64,000 nt of DNA, taken from contig NZ_BMCP01000002.1 in assembly GCF_014635245.1 (NCBI RefSeq), positions 1,116,001-1,180,000 on the forward strand, written 5' to 3'. The notes under the pieces were generated by a model that saw only the letters and a program-made list of their open reading frames with translations, had not been told where the DNA came from and ran no database searches. Position 1 is the first letter of the stretch. Each line of letters begins with the position of its first letter. This DNA comes from Agaricicola taiwanensis. Its GTDB lineage: Bacteria; Pseudomonadota; Alphaproteobacteria; Rhizobiales; Methylopilaceae. Position numbers and translations under genes: made by a program. Below, one piece after another: positions 58,825 through 64,000 of this stretch.

Positions 58825-59517
58825 TCAGTTACTGCTGCCACCCTCGTTCTGATCATCGCCGGACCCGCCGACGCTGAGACCATCGGAGCCAAGGCCAACG
58901 CCGACATCTCCGACGTCCGCGCTGATGCCGTCAGAGTCGACGCTCGCACCGATGCCGCCTTCCCCGCCGACACCGGCGTTGATGCCCTCGCTGTTGTTGC
59001 TGCCGGCGCCTTCACCTCCAATATCGGCGTTGATGCCGCCAGTATTTTCGCCAGCCGCGCCGGATCCAAGGCCAACATTGAGGCCACTGGAATTGCTGCT
59101 GGCCGCACCGGAGCTGAGACCAGCGTTGATGCCGCCGGTATTGGAACTCGCGGCCCCGGAGGCGATGCCGGCGTTCACACCACCGCTGTTGGTGGATACG
59201 GCGCTGGAACCGACGCCCACGTTAACGCCGCCAGTGTTGGCACCGGCGCCGCCGGCAACGCCGACATTAAGCCCGCCAGCCGCGGTTCCTGGTGTTCCCG
59301 TTCCGGGAGTGGACGATGTGGCTGAACGGCCCGAGAAGATCGAACTGGTGGTCGGATTGCTCGTCGGGTCGAGCTTGGTGCACCCCTCCTCCGCAATCTG
59401 CGCCAACTGTTGGGACGTCAATTGTCCGGCCGGCACGTCGCACATATCGGCTTTCGCACCAGCAAGGCCAAAGCCCATGCCCACGATCACTGCACTGACT
59501 GATGTTAGGATACGCAT
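58825..59517 (-). CDS. Secreted Gly/Ser/Asn repeat protein, function unknown
   Basis: A 230-residue exported protein. Signal peptide ends near AKA-D (residue 23). Residues 24-50 hold a Cys pair (Cys26, Cys46) around GQLTSQQLAQIAEEG, which may form a disulfide-closed helix. After a Ser/Thr/Pro linker, residues 82-220 are about eight units of 16 residues with pattern G-[LVI]-N-[VA]-G-x-x-S-G-A-A-x-x-N-T-G; later units become acidic and Asp-rich. Such periodic Gly/Asn/hydrophobic repeats often form a beta-solenoid. GGGAGG precedes the ATG. No family recognised. Confidence 0.8.
   Translation of the reverse strand: MRILTSVSAVIVGMGFGLAGAKADMCDVPAGQLTSQQLAQIAEEGCTKLDPTSNPTTSSIFSGRSATSSTPGTGTPGTAAGGLNVGVAGGAGANTGGVNVGVGSSAVSTNSGGVNAGIASGAASSNTGGINAGLSSGAASSNSSGLNVGLGSGAAGENTGGINADIGGEGAGSNNSEGINAGVGGEGGIGASVDSDGISADVGDVGVGLGSDGLSVGGSGDDQNEGGSSN
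58858..59274 (-). repeat. Tandem 48-base repeats inside the secreted repeat protein
   Basis: Eight or so units of 45-57 bases, mostly 48, coding for the 16-residue motif. Adjacent middle units (residues 97-160) are the most alike; the ends have diverged. Hydrophobic positions alternate Val, Ile and Leu, which points to selection on protein shape rather than recent DNA slippage. Confidence 0.8.
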
Positions 59518-59712
59518 ACAAACCTCCCAAAAACTGGTGTTGTGTTCGGGGGATTAACTCTGTCGACATGCGGAAAGTTGCTCAATTTGCAACCGTGGAT
59601 TGGCAATAATCTAGACAGATCTTTAACGAAAACGGCTCATTCTGACCTAACGTTCATCCAGCTTTCAGTCACACTTGTTCACCATGGCCTCCGGCCGCTT
59701 ACTGAGCAGTTC

Positions 59713-60534
59713 ATGATCAATCGCCACAACTCTGAGTACGCCCGTGAGCTGGCGCGCGCCGCAGGTGGCTGCATCCTTTTTGCCTTTCCGCTGCAGATGA
59801 CCATGGAAATGTGGTGGCTGGGGTTCTTCATGGAACGCGAGCGGCTCCTGATCTTCATGATTGTCGGCTTCGCGCTTCTGCTCGGTCTTTCCTATTATTC
59901 CGGATTTGCCCGCGACCAGCCGCTCAAGGACGATATCCTGGATGCGTTCTCGGCCTTTGGCCTTGGCGTGATCATCTCCGCCATCATGTTGCTCATTTTC
60001 AATGTGCTGGCGACGGAGCACTCTCTCAGGGAAATCATCGGCAAGGTCGCGCTGCAGTCCATCCCCGCTGGCATGGGCGCGATCCTGGCACGCAAGCAAC
60101 TTGGTGTCGCCGATGAGGGAGAAGAAAGACAGCGGCGGATCGATAGCTACGCTGGCGAACTTTTTGCCATGACGGGCGGAGCGATCTTTATTGCCTTCAA
60201 CGTCGCCCCAACGGATGAGATCTCGCTTATCAGCCATCTCATGACGCCATGGCACTCGGTGATCCTGTGTTTGATCTCGCTCCTGCTTCTCCATGCCCTG
60301 GTCTATGGCGTCGAACTGGCAGGTCAGGCTCAATGGCCCGAAGGCCATGGCTTTTTGTCCGTCTTCTTTCGCTTCAGCCTTGCCGGCTACGGCGTCGCGG
60401 TCGCCGTCAGCTTGTATATTCTCTGGAGCTTCGGGCGCCTTGACGGAACCGGCTGGAACGAGATCGCCGCCATGCTGGCCGTGCTTGCCTTTCCTGCTTC
60501 CATCGGCGCGGCGACCGCCCGTCTCGTGATCTGA
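59713..60534 (+). CDS. TIGR02587 family integral membrane protein
   Basis: A 273-residue protein with seven to eight hydrophobic segments. The opening RELARAAGGCILFAFPLQMT and the segments ETWWLG-like MEMWWLGFFM, TGGAIFIAFNVAPTDEI and YGVELAGQ fit TIGR02587. It is paired with a TIGR02588 gene 13 bases on, as this family normally is. Function unknown. The ATG at 59713 has only a weak GAG ahead; longer frames lack a better start. Confidence 0.87.
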   Translation: MINRHNSEYARELARAAGGCILFAFPLQMTMEMWWLGFFMERERLLIFMIVGFALLLGLSYYSGFARDQPLKDDILDAFSAFGLGVIISAIMLLIFNVLATEHSLREIIGKVALQSIPAGMGAILARKQLGVADEGEERQRRIDSYAGELFAMTGGAIFIAFNVAPTDEISLISHLMTPWHSVILCLISLLLLHALVYGVELAGQAQWPEGHGFLSVFFRFSLAGYGVAVAVSLYILWSFGRLDGTGWNEIAAMLAVLAFPASIGAATARLVI

Positions 60535-60547
60535 GAGGAGATCGTCG

Positions 60548-60955
60548 GTGTCGGATATGACCGCCAGCGAGCAACAAAAGCCGCCGAAAACACCCGCCTT
60601 GGAATGGATCGCATCGTCCATCGGAGCCATCTTCGCCGTCGGCCTGATCAGCTTTCTCACCTGGGACATCTTCGTGGCGGCCGAGCCGGCCGATGTTTCG
60701 GCACAGCCAGGCGTGATAGAGCAAGCCAGCCAGGGCTATACCCTGGGCATTGTTGTGCAGAACACAGGCGGGCTGACCGCAGCCGAGGTTGAAGTCGAAG
60801 GCAGGGTTACCACCGTCGACGGAACCGAAGAGACCAGCCAGGCGACCTTCGACTATCTGCCGGGAAAATCCGAGCGACGCGGCACATTGATGTTTCAGAC
60901 AGAGCCGGACCCGGCCCAACTGCGGCTCCGGGTGGTCTCCTACCGCGAGCCCTAG
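60548..60955 (+). CDS. TIGR02588 family membrane-anchored protein
   Basis: A 135-residue protein with one transmembrane helix (about 22-42, SSIGAIFAVGLISFLTWDI) and an extracytoplasmic beta-rich domain (YTLGIVVQNTGGLTAAEVEVEG) that looks like a small immunoglobulin-like fold. GTG 60548 follows GAGAGGAG and is the likely start. Always found next to TIGR02587; the two probably form one complex. Confidence 0.86.
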   Translation: MSDMTASEQQKPPKTPALEWIASSIGAIFAVGLISFLTWDIFVAAEPADVSAQPGVIEQASQGYTLGIVVQNTGGLTAAEVEVEGRVTTVDGTEETSQATFDYLPGKSERRGTLMFQTEPDPAQLRLRVVSYREP

Positions 60956-60981
60956 GCCGCAGCCCCCCTGTTCTAACTGGA

Positions 60982-62142
60982 TCAGGCAGCCGTCAGGGAG
61001 GGCATGGAGATGACCTTGTCAGCAACCAGCCGTGCGCTCTGGCGGCCGGCCTCTGCCAGGAGGTCCCGCAGAAGCATCTGCACGGGGTCGAAATCGGAAA
61101 CGCCCGCCGCCGCCTGCGCCTCATACATCCGTGACAGCCGCCGACGAAGCTGTGTGGCGGCTGCTATGGCATCCGCTGGCGTTGACGCCATCACAAGATC
61201 GTCGATCGCGGCCCGAAAGGCGGGATAGGCCGATTTCGGCAATTCGACACGACGGTAGAGCATAGCGAAGCCGTTGCTTCGGCCATCACGGATGAGGTTG
61301 GAGATCCGGCTTCTCTCCAGGCCCGACAGCTCTGAAAGAACGGTTTCGAAGAAATCGATATTGCCGGCGGCCAAGGCGCGGAGAAGAAGAGCCGGGGTGA
61401 GTTGCCCCGTCTCGCGAAGATGCCGGACCAGATGGGGCATGTCCGGCTGGCCTGCTCGTTCGGATGCGAGTGTCACGGTCGCCTTTTCGCAGGCGCGACC
61501 TGCAATGACATCGGCATGTGCCTTGGACATCCACTTGCGTCCGGAGACGAGGCTCGAGAGGTTTTCCGCCACAGCGCGCACCAGCGACTGCTGGATATGA
61601 ATCGGCAGATCCTTGCGTTCCAGCAGTGCTTCGCGAACGTCCGCGTGGGAGGCATGGCGCTCGACGAGACGTTTCATGGCGGATGGCGTCAGTACCGCGT
61701 CGCTGTTGCGCACCAGGATCGCACAGGCGTCAGACCCGCCCACTTCGGCAAGCGCCGCCGCCACTGGAGCCGGCAGATCGGCACGCGCGGCCACCGCCGA
61801 TTGGACAAGGCTGTCGTGGCTGGCCGCATGGTCGACAAGATCGGCCGTCGTGAGAAGGGGCGACAGGGCAAGAACGGGCGCGGCCACCTCGGCGTTGTCT
61901 TCACAAAGAGCGGTGATGATGTGGCGCGGCACCCTGGGTGATGCTGCTATGGCTTCCGCAAGCGCCTGACGCACATCCGCGGAAGGATCATCCAACAAGG
62001 AGGTCATGGCGGCCTCCGCCAGCAGCGTCTCATCGGCACCGAGAACATCCTGCACATAGGCCCGGCCAAGAGCCCGTGCCGCCTGTATCCGCCCCTCGAC
62101 CGGAGCGGTTCTGGCCCAATGTAGAAAACGCCGAATGATCAT
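60982..62142 (-). CDS. DUF2336 domain protein
   Basis: A 386-residue, all-helical protein. The first half is HEAT-like (LLDDPSADVRQALAEAIAAS, PRHIITALCEDNAEVAAPVL, HDSLVQSAVAARADLPAPVAAAL), matching the DUF2336 family common in alphaproteobacteria. No signal peptide or membrane segment. ATG 62142 begins 4 bases after the transglycosylase stop, so translation is coupled. Role unknown; repeat folds of this type usually bind proteins. Confidence 0.85.
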   Translation of the reverse strand: MIIRRFLHWARTAPVEGRIQAARALGRAYVQDVLGADETLLAEAAMTSLLDDPSADVRQALAEAIAASPRVPRHIITALCEDNAEVAAPVLALSPLLTTADLVDHAASHDSLVQSAVAARADLPAPVAAALAEVGGSDACAILVRNSDAVLTPSAMKRLVERHASHADVREALLERKDLPIHIQQSLVRAVAENLSSLVSGRKWMSKAHADVIAGRACEKATVTLASERAGQPDMPHLVRHLRETGQLTPALLLRALAAGNIDFFETVLSELSGLERSRISNLIRDGRSNGFAMLYRRVELPKSAYPAFRAAIDDLVMASTPADAIAAATQLRRRLSRMYEAQAAAGVSDFDPVQMLLRDLLAEAGRQSARLVADKVISMPSLTAA

Positions 62143-62146
62143 CAGG

Positions 62147-63109
62147 TCATACCGTGCCGCGACCACGCGCATTGGACGCGGTCGCAAGATTCAGAAAGGT
62201 CGAAAGATCAAGGGGGCCGCCGGGACGGGACGGTGCAGCCGGCCTGGAATGCGGCAATGGCGCCGCGTTTGCCAACACTGTCTTGTTCTCCGATGGCGCC
62301 TGCCTTTGCGCCAGCTGCGGATCCGCCACCAATCCGCTCCATGCGCGCTCAACGTAGGCATTGACCGGCTGGCGGTGTCCGGTGCGGTAGAGCGAGTGGA
62401 ACACAGGCCCGGTTTCAGGAATAGCCGGCTGTTCAAACGCGGCATGGGCCGCAGCTACTGTTGCCGCAGGGCTGCTGCCGACCGGCAGTGTGACCGATGT
62501 GCCGCCATGCTTGGATTTCAGATTGGCCAGCACCTCAGCGACAGGTCGTGCCTTTCCGTCAGCATAGAAGATGCTGCGGTTGGCGGCGGCTGCTTCAGGG
62601 AAGGCCCTTGCCGCGGAGGCACCGGGATTGGTCTCCGCGAGACGGATCATGGAAGCCGCACCCTGGGCACCCAGGAAATGGGCGGCGTAGAGTTCGCCAT
62701 CATCCGGCGCCCGGCCGATCGAGCCGGTCAGGCTTTCGCGATTTCGCTCGGTAAAGGCGCCGGCGAGCAAAGCGGAAACTTCCGGATCATAGCGCAGCGC
62801 CAGAATGTCACTTCTTGCCTCGGGGCTTGAAACGGTGAAACGTCCGGAAGCGGAGCGGCGGATCTGACTTGCCTGGTCATCGAGACCGAATCGGGGGCCG
62901 TCCTCCTTCATGACCTGGAGCCACGTCTGCTCGACGAACTGGAACGCGCCGGCAGCGCTGGAGGTCGGAGCCTTGGCTTGCGGGTTGAGACCGGACTCGC
63001 GAAATGCTGTCTTAAGGAGATAATCGAAGCCCGTGCCGGTCGCAGCCGCAGCCTTGCGCACTGCTCCCGTCACATTCTGCGCGGCGTCATTGAGTGACGT
63101 CAGAAACAT
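62147..63109 (-). CDS. Lytic transglycosylase domain protein
   Basis: A 320-residue protein with an SLT-like muramidase domain at the N-terminus: catalytic Glu38 in TAFRESGLNPQAKAP, then SAAGAFQFVEQTWL and AHFLGAQGAA. The C-terminal half is Pro/Ala-rich and unstructured. Unusually, no signal peptide is visible before the domain, so its route to the periplasm is unclear. It is followed by DUF2336, a pairing I recall from other members of this order. Confidence 0.87.
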   Translation of the reverse strand: MFLTSLNDAAQNVTGAVRKAAAATGTGFDYLLKTAFRESGLNPQAKAPTSSAAGAFQFVEQTWLQVMKEDGPRFGLDDQASQIRRSASGRFTVSSPEARSDILALRYDPEVSALLAGAFTERNRESLTGSIGRAPDDGELYAAHFLGAQGAASMIRLAETNPGASAARAFPEAAAANRSIFYADGKARPVAEVLANLKSKHGGTSVTLPVGSSPAATVAAAHAAFEQPAIPETGPVFHSLYRTGHRQPVNAYVERAWSGLVADPQLAQRQAPSENKTVLANAAPLPHSRPAAPSRPGGPLDLSTFLNLATASNARGRGTV

Positions 63110-63218
63110 GTCGACCCCGAGCCTTCAAGACAAGGCTATCCAAAGCTCAGCTTGGCGCCATCATGGTAAAATTTGGGTTAAATTTAGACTTAGCTCCGAC
63201 GGATCGAGAGGCCTTATC

Positions 63219-63704
63219 ATGACGGAAAACCAACATCTTCGCTCTCCGCGAGGCGGCCTCTACTTCGAGGATTTCGCCATCGGCCTGGTGTTCGAGCATC
63301 CGCTTACACGCACGGTCACGCAGATGGATAACATGCTGTTTTCCAATATGACGCTGAACCCGCAGCCACTGCACATCGACCGACACTTCTGCGAACGCGA
63401 GACGGAATGGGGCCAGCCGCTCATGAACTCGCTCTTCACGCTCGGCCTCATGATCGGCATTTCGGTGAGTGACACGACCGTCGGCACCACAATCGCCAAC
63501 CTCGGTATGACCGATGTGAAATTCCCGCACCCGCTGTTTGAAAACGATACAGTGCGGGTGACAACGGAGGTCGTGGCCATGCGCGAATCCAATTCGCGGC
63601 CGGAAGCCGGGATCGTGGAGCTTCATCACCGCGCCTTCAACCAGAACGACAGGCTGGTGGCCGAATGCCGCCGCCAGGCTTTCATGAAGCGGAGACCCGC
63701 CTAA
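63219..63704 (+). CDS. MaoC-like (R)-specific enoyl-CoA hydratase family protein
   Basis: A 161-residue hot-dog-fold protein. GLYFEDFAIGLVFEHPLTRT, NPQPLHIDRHF with the catalytic Asn/Asp-His region, and NLGMTDVKFPHPLFENDTV fit MaoC dehydratases of the mesaconyl/methylmalyl type. The stop overlaps the CoA-lyase start by one base. Together they suggest hydration followed by lyase cleavage of a CoA ester. Confidence 0.88.
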   Translation: MTENQHLRSPRGGLYFEDFAIGLVFEHPLTRTVTQMDNMLFSNMTLNPQPLHIDRHFCERETEWGQPLMNSLFTLGLMIGISVSDTTVGTTIANLGMTDVKFPHPLFENDTVRVTTEVVAMRESNSRPEAGIVELHHRAFNQNDRLVAECRRQAFMKRRPA

Positions 63705-64000
63705 TGCGCTCGCTTCTGTTTGTTCCCGGCGACAGCCCTCACAAACTCGCCCGTGCCTTGGAATCAGGCGCCGATGCCCTGATCATCGACCTGGAGGATT
63801 CGGTCGCGCCCGCGGCCAAGGCGGAAGCACGGGCGACAGCCGCGGCCTTCATCGACGAAGCACGGCGTTTTGACGAGCGCATCGGGCTGTGGGTGCGCAT
63901 CAATGCCTTCGGGACCGGCCTTGCCGATGATGATCTGGCCGCCGTCGTACCGGCGGAACCCAATGGCATCCTGCTGCCGAAAAGCACCGGCGGCTTCGAC
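63704..64000 (+). CDS. HpcH/HpaI (CitE-like) CoA-ester lyase, 3'-truncated
   Basis: The first 99 residues of a TIM-barrel lyase, running off the window. MRSLLFVPGDSPHKLARAL, DALIIDLEDSVAP (with the metal-binding acidic residues of beta strand 2) and WVRINAFG are characteristic of citramalyl/malyl-CoA lyases. ATG 63704 overlaps the MaoC stop. The rest of the gene, including the second metal ligand, is not seen. Confidence 0.9.
   Translation, partial: MRSLLFVPGDSPHKLARALESGADALIIDLEDSVAPAAKAEARATAAAFIDEARRFDERIGLWVRINAFGTGLADDDLAAVVPAEPNGILLPKSTGGFD

Noticed and set aside
58858-59274. The 48-base repeats as a CRISPR-like or intergenic repeat array
   Set aside because: They lie in frame within one signal-peptide-bearing coding sequence and vary in the manner of protein repeats, without spacers.
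59518-59712. EcfG general-stress promoter before TIGR02587
   Set aside because: No GGAAC-N16-CGTT arrangement on either strand; only a weak GGAAA...CGTGG.

Overview
This 64 kb window is chromosomal backbone from an alphaproteobacterium, almost certainly a member of the Hyphomicrobiales (Rhizobiales). The evidence is the gene order and family content: pyrB-pyrC-plsY-dprA-topA-rnr-DUF983-NUDIX-rpmG, then divK-pleD-DUF3572-dinB; clpS-clpA beside a phasin; a SPOR-domain D-Ala-D-Ala carboxypeptidase; EipB (DUF1849); the ATP synthase assembly chaperone ATP12; and adk sitting between secY and rpsM. Base composition is high-GC throughout. I see no prophage, insertion sequence, CRISPR array, rRNA operon or recognisable defence system, so the novelty here lies in details of a housekeeping region rather than in a mobile island.

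Left part (1-29.9 kb). A plus-strand run makes pyrimidines (pyrB, a pyrC-like protein that lacks the HxH metal motif), phospholipid (plsY), and DNA/RNA handling proteins (dprA, topA, rnr), then a DUF983 protein, a NUDIX hydrolase, an MFS transporter and ribosomal protein L33. After two opposed terminators comes the cell-cycle and c-di-GMP pair divK-pleD (minus), then DUF3572-dinB (plus), the envelope protein EipB (minus), and a cluster RidA-GDPD-FemAB-like-HIT (plus). The minus-strand clpS-clpA-azlC-azlD group and a phasin follow. The phasin promoter carries two boxes that fit the PhaR motif known from PHB-storing rhizobia. Next are a penicillin-binding carboxypeptidase, a membrane DnaJ/VWA pair, panC, ATP12 and a HAD phosphatase.

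Middle part (30-41.5 kb). A minus-strand backbone (degQ-rarA, crcB-rluC, HAD, ATP12) is interrupted by three sets of other genes: katA/oxyR (divergent, OxyR-type promoter region), an aconitase-family enzyme resembling AcnD, and lemA with an M48 membrane protease.

Ribosomal superoperon (41.5-57.2 kb). On the minus strand, in transcription order: tRNA-Tyr, tRNA-Gly, tuf, rpsJ-rplC-rplD-rplW-rplB-rpsS-rplV-rpsC-rplP-rpmC-rpsQ-rplN-rplX-rplE-rpsN-rpsH-rplF-rplR-rpsE-rpmD-rplO-secY-adk, then (with its own likely promoter) rpsM-rpsK-rpoA-rplQ, ending in a strong bidirectional terminator. The upstream side of tuf looks like a tufB locus (tRNAs, rlmB) and the downstream side like a tufA locus (rpsJ). 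This is either a tuf-tuf recombination or an assembly join.

Right end (57.3-64 kb). rlmB, a small secreted basic protein, tRNA-Thr, a secreted Gly/Ser/Asn protein built of 16-residue repeats, the paired membrane families TIGR02587/TIGR02588, a DUF2336 protein with a lytic transglycosylase, a MaoC-type hydratase, and the start of a CitE/HpcH-type CoA lyase cut by the window edge.

Identifications rest on reading translated sequences against remembered family motifs; no database search was run.
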